DNA of 64,000 nucleotides from Sapria himalayana (GCA_029783825.1 JAREIK010001332.1:4359242-4423241), one strand, 5' to 3'; numbered from the stretch's first letter, positions 1 to 11,640 are shown. A program made the numbers and translations. Notes: generated from the letters alone by a model not told the origin.

Positions 1-127
1 AATAAGGTCACAATTTTCTATCTTTACTTGTGAATTTAAAGATGATTGTAAATTCAAAATTAAACAAATATTTCTAGACACAAGGTTTGAACAACAACTA
101 TCTAGAAATCATATATTAGTTAATTAA

Positions 128-430
128 CACTACAAGATTCTGGCGATTTAGTAATGGATTTTTCATCACTAAATTTAAATATCCGTCGCTAAATACATTA
201 GCGACATTAAAATAGTGATGGAATGCAACACTCCCATCGCTAAGATAGCGATGGAAAAATTGAATCCCGTCGCTAAACTTGGCAACGGATTACAAAATTT
301 CATCACTATTTTAGCGACGAATTGTTGCATTTCGTCGGCAATTTAATTTTTTGTTCATTTTTTGAGTCATTTTAGTGACAAAAATTTCTGTCGCTAAAAT
401 TTAATTTTCGTCGCTAAAATCTATTTTTAT
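128..430. repeat. Left terminal and subterminal repeats of outer CACTA element
   Basis: After the CACTACAAG terminus there are at least seven copies of a CCGTCGCTAAA-like motif or its complement within 300 bases (for example near 183, 199, 268, 309, 388 and 409). Clusters like this are the usual binding sites for the element-encoded TnpA-type protein in CACTA elements. That function is inferred from the family. From 430 to 690 the sequence is plain A+T-rich with nothing recognisable. Confidence 0.75.
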
Positions 431-689
431 TTAAATTTTTTTTATATTAATTTAAAAATTACTGCAATATATTTAATTTTTAAATGATTAAAAACCATAA
501 TAATAAAAAGCACACATTTATTGAAAACAAAAATATTAATTTAGTACATTCTTGAAAATATTAGCAATACACATAACTTACATTAATTATGTTGCAACAA
601 TTTTGAAAAACTCTTAACACAATAACTAGTTCATACCATCGTCTAAAAAAAACTAGCTCATAATCTAAAGATCATGATCATAACTTGGA

Positions 690-1650
690 AATGGTTATGT
701 GGGTGTAGAAGATGGATTGGTAGGATCTGGATGTCGGGAATTGGATTGAGACTGTGCATTAAACATACGTTCAAAGTGATCCATATTTTGTTGAAATTAT
801 TGTTTTAATTGCTCTATATACAATCTCACATCTTCATTCATTTTGAGTTGAAGTTCTTGCAGTTCTACTCTCACCCTCTGCCCTACCACTTCATTCACAC
901 ATTGTGTGAAATGTTCATCATATGTAAAATCATAGCGGTAAGTGGTAGAGGAACTGCAGAAAGTCTTGGGGTAAAATGCAGAAATTTGAGAGCCATGGCC
1001 ATACACTCACCTCTTTTTCTCACCTCCAACTGCTTGTAGATATAACTGGCTCATGTTAACCTCCATTGAATCCTCCTCAGATTGAGAAGCAAAGGCTACC
1101 ATGGTTTCCACATCATCCTATATTTAATTCATTATAAATTTTATAATTATTTAAGAATAATTGTAGAGTTATTTTAATAAAGCAAAATTGAAATCTTTCA
1201 TTGATGCCCTTAGATCTTTTCTCAACGAAAGCACCATCTTTTTTGGTGTGTGTCTTCTTGAACACTTCAAATGGCATGGGAGGGATTTCAATTCCTTTTT
1301 ATACAAAAATTAATTATCAGATTGATTAGTTCGAATAAGATGAAGAGGAAAGGTTATTTAAAAAAATATTCTTAAAGTTTTTTACCAAATCAATACAATG
1401 TTGAATTGTGGATCTAGAGCCACATGTATGCATGGAAAGATCGGTGCCAGGTCCTCCCTTTTCTATACAGTGATTTTTAACAGCTTGTTCCCGTTTTTTT
1501 TATATTCAAAAGTATTCCAATGTTGCTGCCAGCTTTCCCATACATCTTCTGGTATATTATCTTCCTTTTTCCCTTTGATTCGCATCTTGTACAACCAATC
1601 CCCATATCGCTTTCCTACCACCATATAAAACATTCTTTTGACTAATGCAT
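690..1650 (-). pseudogene. Transposase_24/TnpA-like gene, 3' exons (outer CACTA)
   Basis: Read on the minus strand, 1650-1395 gives a run with VWESWQQHWNTFEYKK, the 'VWE.W...W.TPEYKK' signature of the second protein of plant CACTA elements. The segment 1300-1195 gives PFEVFKKTHTKKDGAFVEKR, the 'EVF.KTHTKKDG.FVD.R' hallmark. The segment 1125-797 gives the acidic linker, a VYGHGSQISAFYP block and a C-terminal amphipathic helix with an LQELQLKMNEDV stretch. Short A+T-rich gaps between blocks look like introns. An in-frame stop at about 1465 and a stop just before VYGHG show decay. The upstream exons of the same gene lie at 16480-17030, on the far side of the inner element. In En/Spm-type elements such a protein binds subterminal repeats, but that role is not shown here. 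Confidence 0.72.
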
Positions 1651-1683
1651 CATTTCAATCATCCTAGTTACATGCTTTCTGAA

Positions 1684-1707
1684 ATATATATATATATATA
1701 TATATAT
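1684..1707. repeat. (TA)n microsatellite
   Basis: A run of about 12 TA dinucleotides, flanked by GAAA and TTTC so that the whole is palindromic. The following stretch, 1710-2459, has no recognisable coding sequence. It is the 3' intronic or spacer part of the outer CACTA element up to the inner insertion. Confidence 0.8.
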
Positions 1708-2459
1708 TTCAACAAATAAAAAAGCATAACCAGATACAATACTAGTAGCACGATGTAATTTTGAAATAACACAATATTAAAAAGTTTGAATGATCTTAAT
1801 CAATCCTTTCTTTTGTATGCAGCACATGAAAAAATGATAAGGGGCTTAAAATATTGAAATATAAAGATGTAGTTACTCTTTTTGCTATTGAAATCATTTT
1901 CTCTCTAATCTTAGACCAATAGATCAAAAAACAATCCAATATTTTAACTTTATAAGCAATAATATCATCATGTATCATAACTTTCAAAGGGAGCGTTAAA
2001 TAATAAATGGAAGCAATATGTTATGTTCATGTTAATACCCCATTGTAACCTGTTTGAAAAAAATAAAGAAAAAGGGAGAAAATTCAAATGAGATACTACA
2101 CTACCATACCAAACATCTATAGAATCTCTTTTCTAACACTTATGCGATCTTATTAATTACAACACAAGTTCAGCTCCTTAGAGCAATCAAGTTACCTTAT
2201 CAAGATATGTGTATCTTTGTGCTCTTGTTTATAAAAATTTCACCATTTTATATCCTTCTATTTCCTAGACCACATATTGGTTTCTCAATATTTAATCAAA
2301 TGTACACTACACCACCTTATTGGCTACTTCCTTAATATTGTATCAAATGAAACTAAAAACTATTCATTCACATTTTAGAATGTGTTTGGATTCATAGTTG
2401 TTCAGAACTAAACTTACATTGCATTATTTTAAGCTTAGCTACCAAAAACTAACATAACA

Positions 2460-2760
2460 CACTACAACAAAAACCATAATCAATGACGCCTAAAAAGAAT
2501 CATTATATATATATATAATATCACTTATCGAGAGCATCATCCGCTAGTGTGACATAAAAAGTCTATACATATAATAACATTTTTTTGCAGTGTCGTTGAA
2601 TCATACCTTGACGCTAAAATAAAGTGTCATTTTTATTAACAATGATGCTTTATTTTAGCGTCATGGTATGATTCAACGACACTACAAAAAAAATGTCATT
2701 ATATGTTGTAGCTATCGTAAATTTTTTTTAATACTATGACACTTAGAAAAAGTGTCAAGG
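2460..2760. repeat. Left terminus and subterminal hairpin of inner CACTA element
   Basis: Inside the terminus, 2571-2630 and 2643-2704 form an inverted repeat of about 60 bp with only a few mismatches and a loop of about 12 bases. Each arm carries the family motifs GTGTCGTTGAATCATACC and GACGCTAAAATAAAG. Further motif copies (AGTGTCAAGG, ATGACACTTAG) follow to about 2755. The matching right end at 15940-16314 holds the same TGACACTT/GCGTCA motif class. Confidence 0.82.
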
Positions 2761-3059
2761 AAGATTATAATTTATATAAATTTAAATTTAATAATTATTG
2801 TAAATATATTTTCACCTGTTATTGTAATACAGCAAACACATAAGAACAACATTCTTTACAATCCATACCAAGAATACAGTTTTCAAGTATAATGGGGAAC
2901 TCAGACTTCTTACTAATAAAAAAAAATATAACACAATTTCAACATTTGTTTATTAAATTCAATTCAAAATTTCTGATATATGCAACCCAATTATGCCTTA
3001 ACTCCATAAAATTGGTTCCTGCTAGCCTGACAAAGTTGAGAGTTAATTTCTAAATAAGG

Positions 3060-3592
3060 TAGAGGTGTCAAACGTGCCGGGCCGGTCCGCCCTGTACGAG
3101 GCACGACACGGTTCGGCCGTGCCTGGGCCGGCCCGGCACGATCAAAAAACGTGCCCGGGCCCGTGCCATGCCCGGGCGAACAAAGCACGTGCCGTGCCGT
3201 GCCTGGCCCGGCACGGCTCGTGCCTTGGCACGGCACGCCGGCACGGGTCCATCCCGTGCCGGTTCAGTGCCATGCGTGCCTGCGTCGTGAGTCGCGACTC
3301 ACGAGTCACGACTCACTGAGTCGTGACTCGTGACCCAACCGGGCCCCGCCCCCGGTAAAAAAACCGCGGGTCGGGTCCAAACAGACCCGACCCGCCCCGC
3401 CTGCCCTGCCTTGCCGTGCGCCCATGCCGCCTGGCCAAGCCAAGCCGTGCCCAAGCGGGCCGGCACGGCACGGCACGGCCTTGCCGTGCCCGAATTTAAA
3501 AAACCGTGCCGTGCTGGGCACGGCACGGTAGCACGGCTGGGCACGTGAAAAATGGGCCGTGCCGTGCTGGGCCGGCCCGTTTGACACCTCTA
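3060..3592. mobile_element. G+C-rich hAT-type foldback MITE
   Basis: Perfect 15-bp terminal inverted repeats, TAGAGGTGTCAAACG and its complement, bound this 533-bp element. A perfect 8-bp target duplication AAATAAGG lies at 3052-3059 and 3593-3600. The 8-bp duplication and the TAG...CTA ends are diagnostic of hAT superfamily insertion. The interior is extremely G+C-rich, built from degenerate GTGCCGGGC / GGCACGGC units, and is self-complementary over most of its length. It has a perfect 15+1+15 palindrome of GAGTCGTGACTC type at 3301-3331 close to the midpoint. Open frames in it on both strands are a consequence of composition, and no transposase is encoded. It sits in the 3' non-coding part of the inner CACTA element. 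Confidence 0.92.
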
Positions 3593-3600
3593 AAATAAGG

Positions 3601-4740
3601 TAACTTGCATACAAATAGATGAACAATAAATACTTACACTTGCAGAAAAAAATATATTATAGAGAATTGGAAAAAAATCAAGAATGATAACAACATATCA
3701 TAAAAATAATTTATATAACAATTGACATATACGATTAAACAAATTTAACAACAACAAAAACAAAGTTAATAGTAATGGATAAAATATAAAGTAGGAGATT
3801 TATCAATTATGGCATAAAAGTTGATAATTTTTTTTAAAATACAAAACAATAATAATTCATTTAAAACCTAAAGGTGTGTAGTGAGTTTAAAGATCTCACA
3901 AACAACTTGAAAAAAATACTACAAAAACCAATTAAATAGCATAAAATGAAAAGTTAAATTATCTGTCATCTTCCCAACACATCAAAAAAACTCAATGAGA
4001 TGCTATGTAATTTAATTTCAAGTTCTATTTGATTACACAAATATAGTAATCCAATCAACATATAGTTTTAGATTCATTAAATAAAATTTTGGCTGCATGA
4101 AAAAAAAATTTGTGCCTTGAAATAATTATTGTGTTTTATAAGGGCGAAAAGGTAATTTACACTGTTGTGGTAAAGTATTGAAGCCAAAAGTCGAAATCAC
4201 AATTTATTCCATTGTCAATCTACAACAAAAAATTTATGGTTGACAACATACATAAAAGATAGAATGAAAACAAAAAAATTCTAATTACTTATTCAAGTTT
4301 TGAATATTTAATTGAAAGTAAGAAGTAATAACTATGATATCATTAAAAAAATATATTTATTATCACAATAGTGCATGGACCATTCCAAAGTAGGAAGATC
4401 TTCTAACTTGACCAAAAAAAAGTTTACCTTTAAACACCTAAGAATCATGCATTCAATATACTAACGTAATTCAACATATGAAAAATATTAAAATATAATG
4501 ATTATGTAACTTAAATACTAAAATGTCTTCAAATAATTATGTCGAACAATTTACCTTCAGTCATAGTTTTTTTCAAAAGAGATATAAATTACGAACATCA
4601 TTAAAAGTTAATATTGTAAATCCCAAAATTTGTTCATGCTTCAATACAAAAAGGTGTCCCCAATGCTTTTCAAACCGAGGAAAGTATGAATTGAGTCACC
4701 AACATCACCCATTTAGATTGTACTTCATCCAACTCATCTT
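3601..4740. other. A+T-rich non-coding 3' region of inner CACTA element
   Basis: No recognisable coding sequence or repeat; poly-A/T tracts and short direct repeats only. It lies between the hAT MITE and the end of the Ulp1-like gene, so it is probably 3' untranslated or subterminal filler of the inner element. Confidence 0.55.
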
Positions 4741-4859
4741 TGTTGTATGATTCCTTCCCATTAAACTGTTGAAAAGTAAAATATTATCTTAATTAATAAA
4801 ATTGGAAAACTAAAAATAACTGATATATTGAAAAACAACAAATCAACACATACCTTTGA

Positions 4860-5960
4860 TGTTAGACATCCTTGATCAAGAATGATATCTCTCATATATC
4901 TCATCACATAGTATCCACATTCAACACTACCTTGTTGTCTTGGGCACTGAATGTAAAATAAAATCAATATATATATATATATATGGAGTTACTTGCAAGT
5001 CATATTGTAAAAAGTTTAAAATTAAGCAAAAGACACTAAATATTATATTACTCAGTTAATGAGTTATGTACCCCTAGTACACCCCAATTAGGCTCTCTTT
5101 TTGATGATATATATTTTTTAAAGTGAAGATTTCTTTGAGCCCTGCATTAAGAAAAAAAAAATTATGTTGCCACCTAATGCTTCATTGTATAATAAGAAGG
5201 GGAAAACTTACATATTAACAATGTCTTTAAGATCATCTGCAGTAATGATGCAAGTAATCAAGGTAATAGGCGATCAAAGTCCTTATTTCAAGTACCACCA
5301 ATACCCAATGACAACTACAAAATTAACATTAGTGTAATAACATATCATTTATAATTTGATATATATGCATACTTATAATCTTACTTATGTTAAATAACTT
5401 ACCCTGGGTTATATGGAATAAAAACCAAATCTACATTATTTACATTCATCAACCGATTAACTATAATTCTTGACCTATTTTTCTTGCTTGCTTCTCCCAA
5501 TCCACCTTTGGAAATCAAGTTCGGATTTACAAAAAAAATCGCTCTGCCTTTTTAGCATCAACCATTTTTTTATGCAAGTGTCTGATTTAATTTCACACAA
5601 TATTTAAAAGTTATAATATTTTAATTTAACTAATATTAAATACAATTCGCATAATGAAAAATTAAAGCATAAATAAGATAGTTAAAATAAATGAAAAACA
5701 TATTACATTTTTATCTTACCATATATAGAACAAAAGGCAATTAGATGACACCTCTGTTGATGATATAATGATATTCATGTCTTCTTTCATGATAAAAGTC
5801 TTAAATGACTGTCCAAAAACCTCCTCAATGATTTCTACTACATGTACGATCTCATCCTTTAACAAGCGTCCAACTAATGTAGCAAAGTTCTTGATATCTA
5901 TGGGATTCTCATCATTTAAACTCAGTGTTCTCTCTCTATTACTCTATTTCTTAAATTTCT
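4860..5960 (-). pseudogene. Ulp1-type cysteine protease module (C48), inner CACTA
   Basis: On the minus strand, an N-terminal piece (5960-5735) reads through a KNFATLVGRLL / IEEVFGQSFKTF-like stretch. At 5535-5400 is RSRIIVNRLMNVNNVDLVFIPYNPG, then CHWVLVVLEIR (His codon near 5309), AYYLDYL (Asp near 5259), and finally CPRQQGSVECGYYVMRYMRDII at 4946-4881 with the catalytic Cys codon near 4918. His, Asp, the oxyanion Gln and the nucleophilic Cys of the SUMO/Ulp1 protease fold are therefore all still present. Introns or small frameshifts separate the blocks. Ulp1-like domains are a known cargo of plant CACTA and MULE elements; the target in the cell is unknown. The CDS cannot be read continuously, so I call it a pseudogene or multi-exon remnant. 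Confidence 0.78.
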
Positions 5961-6046
5961 TTGAATCCTATCAAACATAAAATATCTTTGTATAAATAAG
6001 AATTTTCTTAGATAAACTATTATTATTATTATTATTAAGAAATATT

Positions 6047-6290
6047 TTATTTAAAAAAAACCACATACCTGGATGCGAAGAGTAGAAAGAATGACAAATT
6101 GGGCAGGCCATAAAATTTGATGCCCAATAGCATCTCCAATAGTGGTAATTTGGCTTGGAATAGGTACAGGAAGTAATGCATTTGGATCATAAGAAACATC
6201 CACGACAACAAGGCAGTTATCACCAAATTCAAGTACCATAGTTCCAGTTGCGACAACATTTTCTTTTGTCCATATGGCCAATTAACAATT
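6047..6290 (-). pseudogene. DUF8039-like module of inner CACTA second gene
   Basis: The minus strand reads IWTKENVVATGTMV, then GDNCLVVVDVSYDPNALLPVPIP and IGDAIGHQILWPAQFV. This is the 'NVVA.G.V ... V.VD...D..A.LP.P ... T..EA.G....WP..LV' pattern of the small domain that precedes Ulp1 in plant CACTA proteins. It lies in the expected order, downstream of the Transposase_24-like part and upstream of the protease. A splice site or frameshift after the WPAQFV block breaks the frame. The biochemical role of this domain is not known. Confidence 0.7.
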
Positions 6291-6529
6291 CATTTCCTGT
6301 AAAATGAAACTTTGTTGTTTAGTTATATGCAATCATCTAAAGTTGATAATTTTCACGTAGAAAAGTATTAGTTAGATAAAATTGAGTTATCATAACTTAA
6401 TGAGCTTATTAATATAATTTATCAAATAACTTATATTGTAATATTACTTCTATATTTTCATATCAACTAGGTAAGTTGATATGAAAATTATGAGTTTGTG
6501 ATACCACATTTATATTAAAGAACATAATA

Positions 6530-7930
6530 TTAAATACAACTAACCTTTTTTGCTGCTAGCATTGGTGGAGTGTGGTCTTCTACTCGATGTTTTGGTTTCT
6601 CAACACTTTCCGGAAGGATAATATGTTTTTGAAGCATGTTAGAGCTACCAATATCATATTGAGATGCGGTGGGTACCATCTGAGAGAGTTGGAATAAAAT
6701 CTTTGCCTCAAACTTTGATTGTCGCTCTTGTGATTCTTTCATAAATTCCCGCAAAACACTATCAGCCATAGAATGAAAATAATTTCGTGGAGTATAATGC
6801 TTTCCTTTAGCTCGTACTCGACCACTATATTTTGGAGTTCCCAATGCTTATGTAAGTATGTCATTTCCATTGAAACTCAAACTGCTTTCTGGTGACTGTT
6901 GCAACTTCATATCCTGATACACAATAATATTATAAAATTAAATGTCACATTGGTTACAATAAATAAGTTTATACGATAAATGAAATATTTGTTCCATAAC
7001 TTATACTTACAATCTTCTCCACAACTAAAATGACCACTTCATCATACGTGCCATCTTTTTTAACCATCGCTTTCTTCCATAATATACTTCTATCAATGAC
7101 TATAGTAAAGCCGGTTTCTACCGACTTTTACAATATTGCAATGTAGTATAATGAGTCTCTAGGAAAATTCAACATAAAATAGAAAGTAAAGTAACAACAT
7201 ATTTAACTTACCATCTCCGTTTCAAGACCAACATATCCCTTCCTACTAAGATGATGATTATAAATATGTCTTTTCCTTCTTTCCTTTTGAACTTCTCTAA
7301 ACTCCTACAATTTTAATTTATATTAAGTAAAGAAAAATTGAGAAAATTTCATGAAAATAATTAGAAATATACCTGAAATCTTTGAGTCAATCTTTCTTTG
7401 ACAAAAATTGTCTAATCTTCATCTTCAATAAAATTGTATTCAAATGGTAGTTTTTTAAGAAGCTCGAGTTGGTCTTTGAATGGAATGATATACTTTGCTG
7501 TCAATATGTTATTGAAAGATCTAAAGCACTTGCCAATTGTTTTCATACAATTCCTTCTACTTTTACAATCCAATATAAATGCATCCTAGAAGTCATGAAT
7601 ATAGTTATAAGTTGTTAAAAAAATTTGCAAATAAAATTATAAAACGTTAAAAATATAAAAAATAAATACAAGTTTACCTCAATAGAGTCACACAATTTAT
7701 TCTTCAATTGCTTGGGTACATGGTGCCAAGTGATATATCTAATTGGGACCATGGTACGTGCCAATACCCCTAAATAACTTGTGAGATGCACCACAGCTTG
7801 TCCAACATAAACACCATCGACATTATACTGAACTGGAAGTTTAATTCCTTTGCTCCTATTCTTGATAATCATTGGCTTTCTTGTTATCCCTCTACATATA
7901 TTTCTTATAGTAGCTTTATCTTGTTATTCC
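6530..7930 (-). pseudogene. Transposase_24/TnpA-like part of inner CACTA second gene
   Basis: Several minus-strand exon-like blocks lie in the family's order. Block 7872-7680 has KLPVQYNVDGVYVGQAVVHLTSYLGVLAR with MVPI and W..VPKQLKN. Block 7590-7375 has KTIGKCFRSFNNILTAKYI, a PFKDQLELLKKLP stretch and FVKERLTQRFQ, with one internal stop. Block 7315-7215 has ERRKRHIYNHHLSRKGYVGLE. Block 7090-7010 has LWKKAMVKKDGTYDEVV. Block 6895-6530 has GTPKYSGRVRAKGKHYTPRNYF followed by a helical ESQERQSKFEAKI stretch. The gaps between blocks are A+T-rich and intron-like. This matches the second protein of CACTA elements, expected to bind subterminal repeats. It continues leftward into the DUF8039-like and Ulp1 modules. 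Confidence 0.74.
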
Positions 7931-8246
7931 ATTTTCATACCTATCAAAAAAATAATAATAATGTTTAAAAAGTACAAAGAAATAAAAAAATATTTAAAAG
8001 GAAAAAATTTAACTAATTAAAGACATTACCTAATCAGTTGTTTGCACAAAACATAATAATGTCACTTTTTAGAATATTCTCAACCTGCCATTAACTAAAA
8101 TTGAAAGAATAACATTCATCTAATAACAAAGACGAATAACTTAACTAGTCCGCATACATTTAAAAAATAAAAAACTTTAGAAGGGTATCAATTCACAAAG
8201 CCATAACAAAGATAAAGATTGGAATCATTTATGATTTGTTCTCGAC

Positions 8247-9070
8247 TCAAATTCCCTCACAATCATCCCGATTATAAATTTTATCAGATTCATCCAATGC
8301 ATCAAATAATTCAACTTGTGGCAAAGAAGATATGACTATATTATGTTCAATAGAAATTTCCATGGGATCATCATCGTTTACTCTTTTTGTGAAATCTTCT
8401 TGAGGAGTTGACAAAATAATTGACCATCTTGGATTAAGCTCATCTTGTACATATAAGACTTTCTTAGCCTGAGAGGCTAATATGAACGGATCTGACTTAT
8501 GAGCCAATCTGCTAAAGTCAACTAAGGTAAACCCAAGATCATCGACCTTGATTCCATTCTTATTATCAACCCAATCACACTTGAAGACTGTAATTCTGAA
8601 CATAGTATAATCCAGCTCCCAAATCTCTGTAATAACCCCATAGAAATAAAGTTCCCCGAAAATATTTTTATCCTTAGCACTAGCAATTTGCATTGTCATT
8701 GATACTATACTAACTCCGCTATTTTGGGTAGCTAGTAAATCATCATGCTTCTTGGTATTATATTGACACCCAATTATGACATAACCATTATACTTCATCA
8801 CATAAAGGCTTGGACCATTAGCTATCCATTTAAGGGTTCCAAATATATGTTCATTATTTCCCAATGCAACTTCAACCTATAGAAATAAGATAAAGACATA
8901 ATTTATATGGTGACCAATAATGAAAATGAAAAGGAAAATTTAATAAACCATTTTTGTACATTTTTTCGTAACCAAAAGGTAAAAGTACGAGCATGCTCAT
9001 CCTGTAACCACTTTTGCCTTTTTGATTGACATGGATGTATCGCTTTCAGCCATTGCATGTGCTCTCTATG
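8247..9070 (-). other. DUF4216 segment (inner TNP2 C terminus)
   Basis: The 205-codon open stretch 8864-8247 is the longest in the window. It has the FGTLKWIANGPS start, GCQYNTKKHDD, the ITVFKCDWVDNKNGIKVDD core, SDPFILASQAKKVLYVQDEL and PRWSIILSTPQEDF. The exon just upstream (about 9070-8950) reads KWLQDEHARTFTFWLRKNV, which normally precedes this domain. The function of the domain is unknown. Confidence 0.85.
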
Positions 9071-9148
9071 AGGTCATGTAAAAAAATTAAATAATTAGAA
9101 TAATATATAATAAGTACAACAAATAAAGAAACAAAAAGTAAGTGGTGC

Positions 9149-9815
9149 TTACTCAATAAAAGGTTGGATAATTGATGTATTTTCCAACACATAATGATGT
9201 GCTTGTAACCATAAATTGGATATGGCCTTCATAGTAAGACCTCCAAATATTGGTGCCCCGACTGTGTGGTCAATGTTTGAACTACTAGGAATTCCAATTG
9301 CTTCCACATTTGATAAGTACTTTGTACAAAACTCGATTCCTTCTTCTGCAATATAGCATTCAGCAATACAACCTTCAGGTCTAGTATGATTTCGTACATA
9401 GCCTTTTAACACTTTCATAAACCTTTCAAATGGGTACATCCACCTAAAATAAACCAGTCCACAAAGTCTCACTTCTCTTACAAGATGCACAATAAGATGC
9501 ACCATGATATCAAAGAAAGAATGTGGGAAGTACTTTTCAAAGAAGCATAATGTCACCACTATCTCATTTTGTAACTCATTTATTGAAGGAACATCAATGA
9601 CTTTAGTACAGAGAGCATTGAAAAAAAAACTCAATCTACAAATCGTATTCATCACATGCTTGGGCAAGATAGAACGTAACAAAACCAGCAAAAATTATTG
9701 CATTAATACATGATAGTCATGAGATTTTAAGCCATTAAGTTTCAAGTCTTCAATTGACACGAGGTTTCAAAGGTTCGAACTATATCCATATGGAACCTTC
9801 AATTGTGAAAGTGTT
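9149..9815 (-). other. DUF4218 segment (inner TNP2)
   Basis: The run 9691-9149 is 180 codons without a stop and carries ILPKHVMNTICRLSFFFNAL, FFEKYFPHSFFDIMVHLIVH, LVREVRLCGLVYFRWMYPFE and CIAECYIAEEGIEFCTKYL. These are the strongly conserved blocks of DUF4218. The preceding LNGLKSHDYHVLMQ block (about 9740-9700) is separated from it by one stop. Confidence 0.88.
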
Positions 9816-11205
9816 TAGCCAAACACTTTCTTTTCCTTTATAGAAAGTGTATAACATGCAGGAGGGAGATATGTTCTCTTCGAATCAAACACTTGTGTCA
9901 ATTCGCTCCTTAAGCCCATATCTACAAGATCCAAGCGAGTATTAAGCCCATCATTTGCCTTACCTACACTGTTGAGTAAGGTACCAATAATGCTTTCACA
10001 AACATTTTTCTCAATATACATTACATCCAAATTATGACGAACATGAAAATATTTCCAATAATCAATATCAAAGAAAATTGACTCTTTTTTCCAACAAGTA
10101 GTATTGTTGATTTTAGAATTTCCCAGAATAACCCTTTTTTTCCCCCAAGAATTAAAAATTCCATTGATTTTTTTTAATATTTCCTCGCCATTCAATATTT
10201 TTGGAGGTGACCCGAACTCTTGTTTTCCATCAAATGCTTTCTTTTGTTTCCTATAAGGATGATTTCTTGGAATAAATCATCTATTTCTAGTATAGGAGTT
10301 CTTTTTACCATGCTTTAACCTACAATAATATGTTTCTTCTCCACATATTGTATAATCATAATATCCTTTAACTTTTCATCCTGACATGTTTCCATATGCA
10401 GGAAAATCATTTATTGTCCATAAAAGAATGACTCTTAAAGTAAAGATTTTTTGTTTATGTGCATCGTAAACTTGAACTCCGACCTCCCATAATGTTTTAA
10501 GATCTTCTATTAGCGGTGCTAAATAGATATCAATGTCATTGCCAGGTTGGCGTGGACCTGAAATTAATAAAGATAACATCATAAATTTTCTTTTCATGCA
10601 CAACCATGGAGGAAGGTTTTAAATTATCATGAGAATGAGCCAATAACTATATTTGCTATTAAATGAACTATGAGGATTTATGCCATCTGCAGAAATTACA
10701 AGTCTCAGGTTTCTAGGTTCTTTTGAAAACTCAGGCCATCTGTGATCAACTTGCTTCCATGATGGTGAATCTGATGGATGACGCATTTTCCCATCAAAAT
10801 CTATTTTTTCGAAATGCCATATGAGCTCTTTTGCAATTTTTGATGATTAAAACATTCTTCTAAATCTTGGAATTGGAGGAAAATACCACAATACTTTCGC
10901 AGGAACTCATTTTCTCCTCTTAGTTCTAGTGTTATCTGTCTTCCACCTTGAAGTTCAATAGGTAGGACATAATGATGCATATCTCAACTCCTTCCGATAA
11001 AGAACAAAATTATTTAGGCAAGCATAGATTTTCTCATATTCAATTCCCAGAGAATTTAATGTTTTTTTCGCTTCATACATCGACAAAGGAAATTCATTGT
11101 TTAAAGGAAACATTTCTCCAAGAATTTGTAAAATCTCTGAAAAGCTATTATCAAACCACCCAAAACGTGCTTTCAAGTTGTATAATTTGATCAAGGCTGA
11201 CATTC
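9815..11205 (-). other. TNP2 catalytic region (inner element)
   Basis: It opens with MSALIKLYNLKARFGWFDNS and YEAKKTLNSLGIEYEKIYAC, then passes through several frame changes. It then reads MKRKFMMLSLLISGPRQPGN, a DIDIYLAPLIEDLKTLW block, LLWTINDFPAYGNMSG (10603-10376) and FFDIDYWKYFHVRHNLDVM to the YLPPACYTLSIKEK end (10195-9815). The block with ISADGINPH lies in the poorly preserved part between 10940 and 10610. Confidence 0.84.
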
Positions 11206-11389
11206 TTGTAAAGTTTATGCAACTAGGATATAATGGTTTTTCTGCATCTTGTAGTAATCTTGCAAATAATTGAGAATCATATTGACAATCCTCATGTGCA
11301 GCTTAAACCATTTCTATTGTACTACGTTGATCATCAAATTGAAGTCTATCATAAAGTTCTGCTCTTATGGAAGGTGGGCCACTTGGAGC

Positions 11390-11640
11390 TACCTCTCCAT
11401 GCCAATACCATGTATGGTAACTCTGATCAATTCCAAAGAAAAACAAATGATCTCGAATCATTTGAGGAGTATTTAAAATCATATTACCACATTGTAAGCA
11501 TAGACATTTAATGGAGGTTTTATTTGCAGAATTTTGTATTACAAATGCAACAAAGCATTCAACTCCATCTTCATATTCCTTCGATCTTTTATCCTTTGAG
11601 ATCCATTAATGATCCATTTTTAATGAAAAAATTAATTCCA
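11390..11640 (-). other. Transposase-associated domain segment (inner TNP2)
   Basis: The minus strand reads YEDGVECFVAFV, CLCLQCGN, IRDHLFFFGID and YHTWYWHGE. This is the 'Y..GV..F..FA ... C.C..C.N ... HL...GF...Y..W..HGE' pattern of the N-terminal zinc-binding domain of plant TNP2 transposases. The cysteines of the CLCLQC cluster are intact. Confidence 0.82.

Noticed and set aside
1398..1628. Plus-strand open frame of 76 codons
   Set aside because: Antisense to the conserved VWESWQQHW block of the outer Transposase_24-like gene.
3065..3626. Several overlapping open frames on both strands rich in Ala, Arg, Pro and Gly
   Set aside because: They lie inside the G+C-rich MITE, where stops are rare by composition, and are low-complexity in all frames.
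5768..5980. Plus-strand open frame of 70 codons
   Set aside because: Antisense to the Ulp1-type gene block on the minus strand.
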